Part shown: positions 1-7,941 of the stretch, piece after piece
Layout: the number at the start of each line of letters is the position of its first letter
Numbering within the stretch: position 1 is the first letter of the stretch
NCBI GenBank assembly: GCA_934463455.1
Contig: CAKSJU010000059.1
Span: forward strand, 1-13,343
Length of the DNA stretch: 13,343 nt
Source of the DNA: an uncultured Clostridia bacterium
GTDB lineage: Bacteria; Bacillota; Clostridia; UBA1381
Direction: 5' to 3'
Notes under the pieces: model-generated
The model's database searches: none
The model's input: the letters and a program-made list of their open reading frames with translations, nothing else
What the model was told of the DNA's origin: nothing
Translations under genes and position numbers: made by a program

Positions 1-25
1 CATTTTGCCGCCGTAAAATAACAAC

Positions 26-84
26 ACCGACAAATCAAAGGTGAAACATATACTCTCTCTCAAAAACACCCTTGATTTGTCGGT
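26..84. repeat. Long imperfect hairpin downstream of the isomerase gene
   Basis: Positions 26-42 and 68-84 are inverted copies of each other. They form a 17-bp stem with a single A/C mismatch around a 25-base loop. The hairpin lies about 50 bases past the stop codon of the minus-strand isomerase gene, so it may end that transcript. On the minus strand it is followed only by a weak T-rich run (GTTGTTATTTTA). The long stem and large loop would also suit a small palindromic intergenic element. No gene is visible in bases 1-136. Confidence 0.5.
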
Positions 85-136
85 AATTTCATGCTATATT
101 ATAAAACAAAAATCCCGATTTTCTCAAAAACATTAA

Positions 137-934
137 TTAGAATTTGCTTAAATTACTAAATCCCTTTTCTGCTTTTTTCTCGTCAAGCTCTTCCGAAATA
201 ATCGGAATATCCAGTCCGTATTCTCTTAATTTTGCAAAAATCAAATTGTAATCTAACATTCCCTCTCCGGGAGTCACAAGCCTTATACCGCCGTTTTCCG
301 CAACAAAATCTTTCGCATGAATAACAGCTATTTTATCCCCGCAAAGTGAAAACATATCGGTTATAATTTTATCCTGATTTTTGTAATTTTCATAAGTAAT
401 GAGATTTACCGGGTCAAAAATCACCTTTACATTATCAGTATTTAAATCTCCTATAAGTCTCGCCGCTTTTTCCGGAGTATTAATAACAAAACAGCTTACT
501 CCCTCTATTCCGATACAAACATTATATTTTTCAGCCTCTTTTGCAAGGATTTTCATTGTGTTAAGCACTCTTTGATATGCTTCTTCGGTATGGGTTTTAC
601 CTTCAATAAAAATCCCCGTCTCCGTTCCTACCACTATAGGTTTTAAAACACTTGCATATTTTATTTTTTCTTTAAATTTAGCGATATTTGCTTCAAGCTC
701 GCCATCCTCCGGAGCTGACGGATTAATATAGCTTCCCAAAACGGCAATATTAAAATCTTTAACCGTATCTTTTATTTCTTCCGCATACTCCCGCGTGAAT
801 TTTCCGAATTCAAATCCCGATATACTTTTTTCCGGCACAAACTGCAAATAATCAATGCCCATTTTTTTGCATTTGTTCAATGAATCCTTTATATCCTCTC
901 CCGAAACGTCGTGAAGCCGTATACCTTTTTTCAT
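137..934 (-). CDS. Sugar phosphate isomerase/epimerase-like TIM-barrel protein
   Basis: This is a 265-residue protein of the xylose isomerase-like TIM-barrel (AP endonuclease 2) superfamily, whose members isomerise or epimerise sugars and related polyols using a divalent metal. Candidate metal ligands fall at the strand ends expected for the fold: E144 (IGIEGVS), D174 (VIFDPVN), H206 (VIHAKDF) and E248/E249 (ISEEL). Length is typical for the family, and no signal peptide is present, so it should be cytoplasmic. The frame stays open upstream to 973, but the ATG at 934 is chosen because GGAG sits six bases before it. That upstream stretch also matches the leader of the oxidoreductase gene at 7321. 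The gene follows serA on the same strand but is separated from it by a terminator and more than 200 bases, so it is probably its own unit. The substrate cannot be told from the sequence. Confidence 0.85.
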   Translation of the reverse strand: MKKGIRLHDVSGEDIKDSLNKCKKMGIDYLQFVPEKSISGFEFGKFTREYAEEIKDTVKDFNIAVLGSYINPSAPEDGELEANIAKFKEKIKYASVLKPIVVGTETGIFIEGKTHTEEAYQRVLNTMKILAKEAEKYNVCIGIEGVSCFVINTPEKAARLIGDLNTDNVKVIFDPVNLITYENYKNQDKIITDMFSLCGDKIAVIHAKDFVAENGGIRLVTPGEGMLDYNLIFAKLREYGLDIPIISEELDEKKAEKGFSNLSKF

Positions 935-1010
935 AATAATCTCCGCTCTGCCGCCCTGCTCCGGCACAAACAATAATGATAATTCTCTTATCCGCCGGGA
1001 AAATGATAAG
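929..1010 (-). promoter_or_regulatory. Leader copy A, shared with the gene at 7321
   Basis: Read on the minus strand from 995 to 929, this leader matches 7260-7326 at about 54 of 67 aligned bases without gaps. Identical blocks are GCGGATAAGAGAA, GCAGGGCGGC and GGAGATTATTATGAAA. Two dyads are visible. The first is CTTATC/GATAAG (1005-1010 with 987-992, 12-base loop). The second is GCCG/CGGC (962-965 with 950-953, 8-base loop ending CAGGG). A candidate extended -10 (TGTAATAAT) with TTGTTT 17 bases upstream lies at 1013-1041, so transcription could begin close to the first dyad. The leader could therefore be a DNA operator, an RNA element, or both. Confidence 0.6.
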
Positions 1011-1012
1011 AA

Positions 1013-1041
1013 ATTATTACACCCGTATGCTTTTTAAACAA
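1013..1041 (-). promoter_or_regulatory. Candidate sigma-A promoter of the isomerase gene
   Basis: On the minus strand, TTGTTT (1036-1041) and AATAAT (1013-1018) are separated by 17 bases, and a TG immediately upstream of the -10 gives an extended -10. The -35 box is weak, matching three of six positions. The predicted start falls about seven bases downstream, inside or next to the TTATC/GATAA dyad of leader copy A. Confidence 0.45.
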
Positions 1042-1102
1042 AGAAAAAAGAAATCACTCGGGCAATTTAATCCTCTAAAAGCAAATAATGCCTGCCACAC
1101 CT

Positions 1103-1136
1103 AAAACGACTGTCCTAAACCTCGGACAGTCGTTTT
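1103..1136 (-). terminator. Terminator-like hairpin of the serC-serA operon
   Basis: A perfect 13-bp stem (1103-1115 with 1124-1136) closes an 8-base loop ten bases past the serA stop codon. On the minus strand the stem ends in TTTT. The stem is strong (core ACGACTGTCC), but the T run is short and largely within the stem. Confidence 0.75.
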
Positions 1137-1146
1137 AAATAATAAA

Positions 1147-2310
1147 TTAATATATTACTCTTACTCCCAAAACGCCCTCTATAGCAGCAATTTTGTCAAC
1201 AACCTCATTTGTTATTACATCATCTGTATTTATGATTGTATATGCGTAATCTTTCTTGCTTTTATTAATCATATCGGCAATATTTATATTGACCTCTGAG
1301 AATACTTTAGAAAACTGTGCAATCATATTCGGAATATTTTTATGAGTTACCGTAATTCTTCCCTTGCCGCCAAGCTGAAGCTCACAGTTCGGGAAATTAA
1401 CCGAATTTAAAATATTTCCGTTTTCAAGGAAATTCGATATTTCCTGCGCTGCCATAACCGCACAATTATCTTCCGACTCGCTCGTAGAAGCACCGAGATG
1501 AGGAATAGCTATTATTCCTTTTTGATTTACTGTTTCCGCAGACGGAAAATCAACAACGTAGCAAGCAACCTTGCCACTTTCCAAAGCATCTTTTATATCG
1601 CTGTTATTTACCAGCTCTCCTCTTGAGAAATTCAAAATTCTTACGCCGTCTTTCATCATCGCAAAAGTATCTTTATTCAAAAGATTTCTTGTCGAATCAT
1701 TAAGCGGAACATGAACTGTAATATAGTCGGCAGTCTCGAAAATCTGCTCCATGTTTTTCGCCTTTTTAATATGGCTTGATAATCTCCATGCAGCGTCAAC
1801 CGAAAGATACGGGTCATATCCGATAACATTCATGCCGAGATGTCTTGCGGTATTGGCAACCTTAACTCCGATAGCTCCGAGACCGATAACACCCAATGTT
1901 TTTCCCTCAAGTTCCTGACCTGCAAAATTCGATTTACCTTTTTCAACCTGTTTTGCAACATCGTCGCCTGTTAATGTATTTGCCCATGCAATACCGTCGG
2001 TTATTTTTCTTGAGGACAATAAAAGCCCGGCAATAACCAATTCTTTTACCGCATTTGCATTTGCTCCCGGGGTGTTGAAAACAACAATCCCTTTTTCGCT
2101 GCACTTATCGATGGGAATATTGTTCGTTCCCGCTCCGGCACGTGCTATGGCTTTCAAATTTTTCGGAAGCTCCATATCGTGCATTGCATAACTTCTCAAT
2201 ATTATACCGTCAACGTTTGCCGAAGCATCGTCCGTTACGGAATATTTGCCGCTGTCCAGCTGTTCAAGTCCGCATGCCGCAATTTTATTTAAAGTCAATA
2301 TATCATACAT
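1147..2310 (-). CDS. serA: D-3-phosphoglycerate dehydrogenase
   Basis: This 387-residue enzyme catalyses the first step of serine synthesis, oxidising 3-phosphoglycerate to 3-phosphohydroxypyruvate with NAD. The nucleotide-binding motif GLGAIG is at residues 143-148, followed by an acidic residue at the end of the next strand (GYDPY). The catalytic Arg is R230 (NFSRGEL) and the catalytic His is H271 (PHLGAST). The acidic partner is in a DFPSAET segment (254-260) rather than the common DVFEEEP form. A C-terminal ACT domain (about 318-387) suggests amino-acid feedback control, and no intervening ASB domain is present. The start lies 13 bases past the serC stop, with a GAGGT ribosome site overlapping the gap. 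This indicates co-transcription with serC from the promoter at 3472-3500. Confidence 0.95.
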   Translation of the reverse strand: MYDILTLNKIAACGLEQLDSGKYSVTDDASANVDGIILRSYAMHDMELPKNLKAIARAGAGTNNIPIDKCSEKGIVVFNTPGANANAVKELVIAGLLLSSRKITDGIAWANTLTGDDVAKQVEKGKSNFAGQELEGKTLGVIGLGAIGVKVANTARHLGMNVIGYDPYLSVDAAWRLSSHIKKAKNMEQIFETADYITVHVPLNDSTRNLLNKDTFAMMKDGVRILNFSRGELVNNSDIKDALESGKVACYVVDFPSAETVNQKGIIAIPHLGASTSESEDNCAVMAAQEISNFLENGNILNSVNFPNCELQLGGKGRITVTHKNIPNMIAQFSKVFSEVNINIADMINKSKKDYAYTIINTDDVITNEVVDKIAAIEGVLGVRVIY

Positions 2311-2323
2311 CGCTCTTTACCTC

Positions 2324-3403
2324 TTATTTATTTTCTTCTTCAAATTTCTTCATAAATTCAACAAGCTTCTTTACACCCTCAACAGGCATTGCATTATATA
2401 TACTTGCTCTCATTCCGCCTACAGTTCTGTGGCCCTTTAAATTAACAAGTCCCGCTTCTTTTGCTTCTTTAACAAATTTAGCGTCAAGCTCTTCATTACC
2501 CGTAACAAACGGAACATTCATCAGCGAGCGGTCTTCTTTTACGACAGTACCTTTGAACAAATCGGAGCTGTCAAGAAAATCATAAAGAATTTTTGCTTTT
2601 TCTCTGTTTATTTTTTCGATAGCCGCAACTCCGCCCTTTTCCTTAATCCATTCAAGAACAAGCTTTAACACATAAATTCCGTACGTCGGAGGAGTATTGT
2701 AAAGCGAGCCGTTATCGGCATGAATTTGATAATTGAACATAGTCGGAGTAATATCCATCTGATTTCCTATCAAATCTTCTCTTACTATTACCAATGTAAC
2801 ACCTGCGGGACCGAGATTTTTCTGTGCTCCGGCAAATAACAAGCCGAACTTCGAAACGTCTATTTCTTCAGACATTACCATTGACGAAATATCCGCCACC
2901 AAAGGAATATCGCCCGTTTCCGGTAAATCATTGTATTTTGTACCGTATATTGTATTATTCATACAAATATAGAAATAATCCGCATCCTTTGAAAATGTTG
3001 ATTTATCAAGCTTGGGTATATATGAAAAAGTTTTATCGGCAGACGAAGCAACCTTATTTACGGTTATGTATCTTTCCGCTTCCTGTGCAGCTTTTTTTGC
3101 CCATTGACCGGTAATAACAATATCGCATTTTTTATTCTTGTTTCCCAAATTCATCGGAATCATTGTAAATTGACTCGAACCGCCGCCCTGCAGGAACAAA
3201 ACCTTGTAATTATCGGGCACGTGCATTAATTCTCTTACCAGAGCCTCAGCACCCTTTATAATATCATCATAGTCCTTTGAGCGATGGCTCATTTCCATAA
3301 CCGACATACCGGCATTTCCGTATTCCACCATTTCTTCCTGCGCTTTTTTAAGCACTTCTTCGGGCAGCATTGACGGGCCTGCCGAAAAATTATAAACTCT
3401 CAT
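2324..3403 (-). CDS. serC: Phosphoserine aminotransferase
   Basis: This is a 359-residue PLP-dependent class V aminotransferase that converts 3-phosphohydroxypyruvate and glutamate to phosphoserine, the second step of serine synthesis. It opens with the family signature NFSAGPSMLP. The phosphate/PLP-binding GGGSSQF is near residues 73-79, and the Schiff-base lysine is K195 in AGAQKNLGPAG. The frame permits an ATG three codons earlier (3412), but that codon abuts the AAAGGA ribosome site with no spacing. The ATG at 3403 is correctly spaced, about nine bases, and gives the usual N-terminus. It is the first gene of the serC-serA operon. No serB phosphatase is present in the window. Confidence 0.95.
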   Translation of the reverse strand: MRVYNFSAGPSMLPEEVLKKAQEEMVEYGNAGMSVMEMSHRSKDYDDIIKGAEALVRELMHVPDNYKVLFLQGGGSSQFTMIPMNLGNKNKKCDIVITGQWAKKAAQEAERYITVNKVASSADKTFSYIPKLDKSTFSKDADYFYICMNNTIYGTKYNDLPETGDIPLVADISSMVMSEEIDVSKFGLLFAGAQKNLGPAGVTLVIVREDLIGNQMDITPTMFNYQIHADNGSLYNTPPTYGIYVLKLVLEWIKEKGGVAAIEKINREKAKILYDFLDSSDLFKGTVVKEDRSLMNVPFVTGNEELDAKFVKEAKEAGLVNLKGHRTVGGMRASIYNAMPVEGVKKLVEFMKKFEEENK

Positions 3404-3430
3404 TACACCCATTCCTTTCTTTGCAACAGC

Positions 3431-3454
3431 AAAAGCTTAAAATATAAGCTTTTT
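3431..3454 (-). promoter_or_regulatory. Hairpin in the serC 5' untranslated region
   Basis: An AT-rich inverted repeat, AAAAGCTTA and TAAGCTTTT around a 5-base loop, lies between the predicted serC transcription start and its ribosome site. On the minus strand it ends in TTTT, so it could act as a weak attenuator or simply as an mRNA-stabilising hairpin. Nothing else of a known riboswitch is visible in this short leader. Confidence 0.35.
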
Positions 3455-3471
3455 TAATATATAACTATTTT

Positions 3472-3500
3472 ATTATATAATAATTTTCACAAATAGTCAA
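3472..3500 (-). promoter_or_regulatory. Sigma-A promoter of serC-serA
   Basis: On the minus strand, TTGACT (3495-3500) and a perfect TATAAT (3472-3477) are separated by exactly 17 bases. The predicted start is near 3465, about 60 bases upstream of the serC start codon. Confidence 0.85.
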
Positions 3501-3530
3501 TACTATCCTGTCATTTTTTTAACGTATTAT

Positions 3531-3560
3531 AAAAAAGACGGCTTCATGCCGTCTTTTTTT
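3531..3560 (-). terminator. Intrinsic terminator of hpf
   Basis: A 12-bp perfect stem (3531-3542 with 3549-3560, core AAAGACGGC/GCCGTCTTT) has a loop of about six bases and T runs on both strands. It lies about 20 bases past the hpf stop codon and upstream of the serC promoter, so it isolates hpf from serC. Confidence 0.9.
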
Positions 3561-3580
3561 AAGCAATAATATACCAATTT

Positions 3581-4120
3581 CTATTCAATTGATTCGATAA
3601 TGGCATAGTTTCCGTCTTTTCTTTTATATACCACATTCATTTCATCCGTGTCACGGTTTTTAAATACGAAAAAGCTGTGTCCGAGAAGATTCATTTGAAG
3701 TACCGCCTCTTCCGCGCTCATGGGTTTAACATGAAAGCGCTTTCTTTTAATAATTTTAAATTCCGCTCCGTCCAAATCATCATCAAAATCCTTACCGCTT
3801 ATAAGCTGATTTGTATCAAATGCTTCTCTTTTAATTTTCTTTTCCAGTCGGGTTTTATTTCTTCTTATCTGTCTTTCGATAACATCCACCGTTCTGTCTA
3901 CCGCAGCAAACATATCGTCATCCGTTATTTCTGCACGATAAATCATTCCTGACGCATACAGCGCAGTTTCCACACATTCTTTGTCTTTTACCGTGCTCAG
4001 AACAACTCTTGCCTCGGGCTCTTCTTTAAAGAATTTATCAAGCCGACCGAGTTTTTTCTCGATATGTGCGGTCTTTCTTTCAGTTACCTCGACTTTTCTT
4101 CCTATAATGTTAAACTTCAT
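3581..4120 (-). CDS. hpf: Long-form ribosome hibernation promoting factor
   Basis: This 179-residue protein has the two-part layout of long HPF (RaiA/YfiA family). An N-terminal beta-alpha-beta domain (about 1-100, starting MKFNIIGRKVEVTE) binds the decoding region of the 30S subunit. A basic linker follows (about 95-125, IRRNKTRLEKKIKRE), then a C-terminal dimerisation domain (about 125-179, including VKPMSAEEAVLQMNLLGHSFFVF). Long HPF pairs 70S ribosomes into inactive 100S dimers under starvation or in stationary phase. Ribosome site AAAGGGTG lies seven bases before the ATG. It is monocistronic, divergent from the glycosyltransferase gene and closed by its own terminator. Confidence 0.95.
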   Translation of the reverse strand: MKFNIIGRKVEVTERKTAHIEKKLGRLDKFFKEEPEARVVLSTVKDKECVETALYASGMIYRAEITDDDMFAAVDRTVDVIERQIRRNKTRLEKKIKREAFDTNQLISGKDFDDDLDGAEFKIIKRKRFHVKPMSAEEAVLQMNLLGHSFFVFKNRDTDEMNVVYKRKDGNYAIIESIE

Positions 4121-4168
4121 ACTGTATCACCCTTTGCATTTGAATTTCAAGAGTTTTATCTCTTATTA

Positions 4169-4197
4169 TTTATATACCACATTTTTCTGATTTTAAA
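4169..4197 (-). promoter_or_regulatory. Candidate promoter of hpf
   Basis: On the minus strand, TTTAAA (4192-4197) and TATAAA (4169-4174) are 17 bases apart, matching nine of twelve consensus positions. No sigma-H or sigma-B type sequence was recognised by eye, although hpf genes are often under alternative sigma factors in Firmicutes. Confidence 0.45.
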
Positions 4198-4206
4198 CAT
4201 TTTTTA

Positions 4207-4235
4207 TTGATTTTTTTTCAATATTTTAGTATAAT
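4207..4235 (+). promoter_or_regulatory. Sigma-A promoter of the glycosyltransferase gene
   Basis: TTGATT (4207-4212) and a perfect TATAAT (4230-4235) are separated by 17 bases. The predicted start is near 4242, about 33 bases before the start codon. The promoter is divergent from, and close to, that of hpf. Confidence 0.8.
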
Positions 4236-4274
4236 AGGTAGTGAATAAAATTATATTAAATCGGAGGATGAAAA

Positions 4275-7208
4275 ATGAAGTTGTTGGTCTGTACATCATT
4301 TATAATGCTTATTCTCGGATATTTTCTTAAAGACAAGGCTTTATTAACAAAAAAAATGTCCAAAACTTCTTTTTATGTCATCTTTGCGGCAGGATTTTTG
4401 CTCAGGCTGTTTTTTGCATATATTTACCGCGGGCACAACACCGACATAAATTGCTTTCTGTCGTGGGCAGATATGCTTTATAATGACGGTTTACCCGCTT
4501 TTTATGCATCGGAAAGCTTTACCGATTATCCTCCCGGATATATGTATATATTATGGGTTGCGGGATTTATTTTAAATACATTTAAGATAAGTGGAAAACT
4601 TGCAATCATTTTTATAAAGCTGCCGGCAATTGCCGCAGATATGGGAATTTCATATATATTGTATTCACGCTTGAAAGAAAAAAATTCTTTTCTTTCGCTG
4701 CTTGTTTTGTTTAATCCGGCAATTATAATCAATTCTTCGCTATGGGGGCAAGTGGATTCCGTATTCACTTTTTTTCTTGTACTCTCTTTTTTATCTCTTA
4801 CGGAAAAAAACACATTTTCGGCATTTATAACCTTTGCGGCTGCGGTGCTTATTAAGCCGCAGGCTTGTATGTATGCCCCGCTTTATATTTATTACATTGC
4901 AGCGTCGGTATATCAGAATAACGCATCAATTAAAAAAATCTCCTTATATACTTTTGTATCGGTTTTTGCATTGGTATTTTTGATGTTACCGTTCGGCATA
5001 AAAAATGTATTGTCGCAATATCTGAAAACCCTGTCTTCATATTCATACGCTTCGGTAAATGCCTTTAATTTATGGGCAGCACTCGGACTAAACTGGCATG
5101 AGCTGAATTTAACCGTTAACATTATTTCATATTTATTTATTGTAATAATTACAATTGCTTCTTTTTTTATTCTGCATAATACAAAAGATAAATTAAAATA
5201 TTTTTATGCAGCAATGTTCATTTGCCTGTCTGTATTTATGTTATCTGCAAAAATGCACGAAAGGTATGTATACCCTGCGGTTATTTTTGCGGCTTTTTGT
5301 GTTGGCTTCGACTTAAAACGATATATACTTTTCAATTTGCTGACCGTAATGCAGTTTTTTAATACAGCGTATATTCTTTTTATATACGAAACCGACCCCT
5401 CAAAATATTGCAACACTCCGCTTGTAATTGCTGCTTCAATAATAAATATTGTAATTTTTCTTTATGCTTTATATATATCGGATGAAGAACAAATAAAATA
5501 CATTCATTCCCCAAAAAATGCAGTAATCGAAAAAAGTACCCCGTTTAAGCATTTATCAAAAAAGGATATAACCGCCGTATGTCTGATTACAGTTATTTAT
5601 GCCGTTATAGGTTTTTCAAATCTCGGAACATTTTCCGCACCGCAAACAGATTATACAATCGAAAAAGCCACTATTACCCTTAATTTCGATACCCCGGTAA
5701 ATATCAAACAAATTGAATATTTTCTCGGCTCCTATCCGCTTGATGAGGATAATATTTTAACATTTACCTCCGAAAACTGCGAAAAACAATGCAACGATTC
5801 CGATGTATTCTCATGGAATACTATTGAATTTGATGAATTTACAAATTCAATAAAAATTTCAACCAACAAAAAAGCCTCTGTTAAAGAGCTTATTATATCG
5901 GATTATGAAAATAATACTATTGTTCCGTCAAATGCGGATGAATTTCCGCAGCTTTTTGACGAGCAAAATACCAGCCAGTCTCAAAGAACATACTTAAACA
6001 GCACTTACTTTGATGAAATATATCACGCGCGGACTGCATATGAATTTATACACAAGCTGCCTGTTTACGAATGGACTCATCCCCCTTTGGGTAAATTTTT
6101 AATTTCGCTCGGTATAAGGATTTTCGGAATGAACACATTCGGCTATCGGTGCGCAGGAGTTCTTTTCGGTATTTTAATGATACCGGTACTGTATTTAACG
6201 GCAAAACAGCTTTTTAAGAAAACATGGTTATGCTCGGTTTTGTCGCTTATTTTTGCTTTCGACTTCATGCACTATGTTCAGACCAGAATTGCAACAATCG
6301 ATGTCTTTGTAACATTTTTTATAATGCTGATGTATTATTTTATGCTGATTTATATTTGCTCGAGTTTTTATGATAAACCGCTTAAAAAAACCTTTTTGCC
6401 GCTTTTTTGCTGCGGACTTTCCTCCGGTTTTGCCATTGCCTGCAAATGGACGGGAGCATACGCCGCACTCGGTATCGCCGCTTTGTTCTTTATTTCATTA
6501 TCAAAACGGTATTCGGAATTTTGCGCCGACAGAAATCTACCTTTTAAAAAAAATGCGGCAATAACATTGATTTTTTGCTGTATATGCTTTATAATAATAC
6601 CGTTGAGTATATATTGTATGTCCTATATTCCCTACCTTGCCGCCAACGGTGAGGGAATTTCGGGAATTTGGAAAAATCAGCTTGATATATTTACCTATCA
6701 TTCAAAAACCGTTGTATCAAGCACGCATTCCTATGCTTCAAAATGGTATACGTGGCCTTTGATGCTGCGTCCGATTTGGTATTACTCCGCAGAATTTCCA
6801 AGCGGAAAGGAAGCAGGCATCAGTGCTTTCGGCAACCCGCTTGTGTGGTGGCTCGGAATACCTGCAATGCTTTTCTGCATAAAAAATGCGGCAATAAAAA
6901 AAGACCGAAATGCAATCTTTATTTGCTTGGGATATGCCGCTGATTTTCTGCCCTGGGCATTTGTGGAACGAACTATGTTTATATACCATTATTTCCCGTC
7001 AGTGCCTTTTGTTGTGCTTTCAATAGGATATGCAATAAACGAAATGTATAAACACAGTCATAAAGTAAAATATATTTCATATATATATACTTTTGCTGCA
7101 ATTGTTTTATTTATTCTTTTTTACCCCGTTCTTACAGGAACACCCGTAAATGCCGAATTTGTTAAAACATTTCTGCGCTGGTTTCCGGGATGGGTATTAA
7201 TTAAATAA
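4275..7208 (+). CDS. Double GT-C membrane glycosyltransferase (Gpi18-like plus PMT-like)
   Basis: This is a 977-residue polytopic membrane protein. The N-terminal part (about 1-450) resembles Gpi18-like mannosyltransferases, with D57 in the first external loop (HNTDINCF), DYPPGY at 84-89 and the hallmark WGQVDS. After a membrane segment near 432-450 comes a soluble segment rich in beta strands (about 460-570), perhaps an external sugar-binding sandwich. The C-terminal part (about 575-977) is PMT-like (GT39 protein O-mannosyltransferase type), with the acidic pair D580-E581 in YFDEIYHAR and WTHPPLGK at 600-607. Such enzymes move sugars from lipid-phosphate carriers to acceptors outside the membrane. 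GGAGG lies seven bases before the chosen ATG. A weak AT-rich hairpin overlaps the stop codon (7207-7227). Donor and acceptor are unknown, and having both modules suggests two successive transfers. Confidence 0.85.
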   Translation: MKLLVCTSFIMLILGYFLKDKALLTKKMSKTSFYVIFAAGFLLRLFFAYIYRGHNTDINCFLSWADMLYNDGLPAFYASESFTDYPPGYMYILWVAGFILNTFKISGKLAIIFIKLPAIAADMGISYILYSRLKEKNSFLSLLVLFNPAIIINSSLWGQVDSVFTFFLVLSFLSLTEKNTFSAFITFAAAVLIKPQACMYAPLYIYYIAASVYQNNASIKKISLYTFVSVFALVFLMLPFGIKNVLSQYLKTLSSYSYASVNAFNLWAALGLNWHELNLTVNIISYLFIVIITIASFFILHNTKDKLKYFYAAMFICLSVFMLSAKMHERYVYPAVIFAAFCVGFDLKRYILFNLLTVMQFFNTAYILFIYETDPSKYCNTPLVIAASIINIVIFLYALYISDEEQIKYIHSPKNAVIEKSTPFKHLSKKDITAVCLITVIYAVIGFSNLGTFSAPQTDYTIEKATITLNFDTPVNIKQIEYFLGSYPLDEDNILTFTSENCEKQCNDSDVFSWNTIEFDEFTNSIKISTNKKASVKELIISDYENNTIVPSNADEFPQLFDEQNTSQSQRTYLNSTYFDEIYHARTAYEFIHKLPVYEWTHPPLGKFLISLGIRIFGMNTFGYRCAGVLFGILMIPVLYLTAKQLFKKTWLCSVLSLIFAFDFMHYVQTRIATIDVFVTFFIMLMYYFMLIYICSSFYDKPLKKTFLPLFCCGLSSGFAIACKWTGAYAALGIAALFFISLSKRYSEFCADRNLPFKKNAAITLIFCCICFIIIPLSIYCMSYIPYLAANGEGISGIWKNQLDIFTYHSKTVVSSTHSYASKWYTWPLMLRPIWYYSAEFPSGKEAGISAFGNPLVWWLGIPAMLFCIKNAAIKKDRNAIFICLGYAADFLPWAFVERTMFIYHYFPSVPFVVLSIGYAINEMYKHSHKVKYISYIYTFAAIVLFILFYPVLTGTPVNAEFVKTFLRWFPGWVLIK

Positions 7209-7252
7209 CATTATAACTGTTAATGTTAGATTTATTAAGCTCTTGTCAAATT

Positions 7253-7326
7253 TTATCCTGCGGATAAGAGAAATTTCAGCGTTACTTTTGCCGATGCAGG
7301 GCGGCGGAATGGAGATTATTATGAAA
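7253..7326 (+). promoter_or_regulatory. Leader copy B, shared with the gene at 934
   Basis: Bases 7260-7326 align without gaps to the isomerase leader at about 81% identity, ending with the same GGAGATTATT just before ATGAAA. A perfect short dyad, TTATCC-TGC-GGATAA (7253-7267), corresponds to the TTATC/GATAA dyad of copy A. GCCG/CGGC (7290-7293 with 7302-7305) again encloses an 8-base loop ending GCAGGG. The spacing from each element to the start codon is identical in the two copies. The downstream genes are not homologous, so the similarity is not explained by gene duplication. Confidence 0.6.
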
Positions 7327-7941
7327 GTATTAATGATTAACGGAAGTCCAAACGAACATGGCTGTACCTATACAGCTCTTACGGAGCTTGGAAAAACTCT
7401 GAACAAGCACGATATAGAATACGAAATTGTGCATTTGGGCAAAAAACCGATGGCTGCCTGTATAGCTTGCAAAAAATGTTTTGAGACCGGCAAATGTATC
7501 TTTGAAGACAAAGTAAATGAAATAAATGAAAAGTTAGACGAATACGATGCAATAGTTCTCGGCTCACCTGTTTATTATGCAGCACCCTCGGGACAGATTT
7601 GCGCATTCCTTGACCGTCTGTTTTATATATCCGGCAATAAAATGTGCGGAAAATTAGGCGCATCGGTTGTTTCCTGCCGCCGAGGCGGAGCAAGTGCAGC
7701 CTTTGACAGGCTTAATAAATATTTTACAATAAGCAATATGCCTGTTGTAAGCTCGCAATATTGGAATCAGGTACACGGCTCCTGCCCGGAGGATGTACTG
7801 AAAGACGAAGAGGGGTTGCAGACAATGCGTACCTTAGGCGAAAATATGGCATGGCTTTTAAAATCGATTGAGTGCGGAAAGCAGCACGGTGTTCCCTCTC
7901 CCGTATATGAGCAGAAAGTCCGAACAAACTTTATAAGATAA
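7321..7941 (+). CDS. Flavodoxin-fold NAD(P)H-dependent oxidoreductase (FMN reductase-like)
   Basis: This 206-residue cytoplasmic protein belongs to the flavodoxin-like NADPH-dependent FMN reductase superfamily. The phosphate-binding loop NGSPNEHGCTYT is at residues 8-19, and the second FMN-contact loop GSPVYYAAPSGQ is at 81-92. A cysteine cluster at C47, C50, C53 and C59 (CIACKKCFETGKC) lies between them. Related iron-sulfur flavoproteins use such cysteines for a 4Fe-4S cluster, but in many members of this family the cysteines are not shown to bind one. The frame extends upstream to 7243, but ATG 7321 is preferred: GGAG is six bases before it and the protein then opens MKVLMINGSP as usual. 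The gene is monocistronic. Its leader implies shared control with the isomerase at 137-934. The electron acceptor is unknown. Confidence 0.88.
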   Translation: MKVLMINGSPNEHGCTYTALTELGKTLNKHDIEYEIVHLGKKPMAACIACKKCFETGKCIFEDKVNEINEKLDEYDAIVLGSPVYYAAPSGQICAFLDRLFYISGNKMCGKLGASVVSCRRGGASAAFDRLNKYFTISNMPVVSSQYWNQVHGSCPEDVLKDEEGLQTMRTLGENMAWLLKSIECGKQHGVPSPVYEQKVRTNFIR

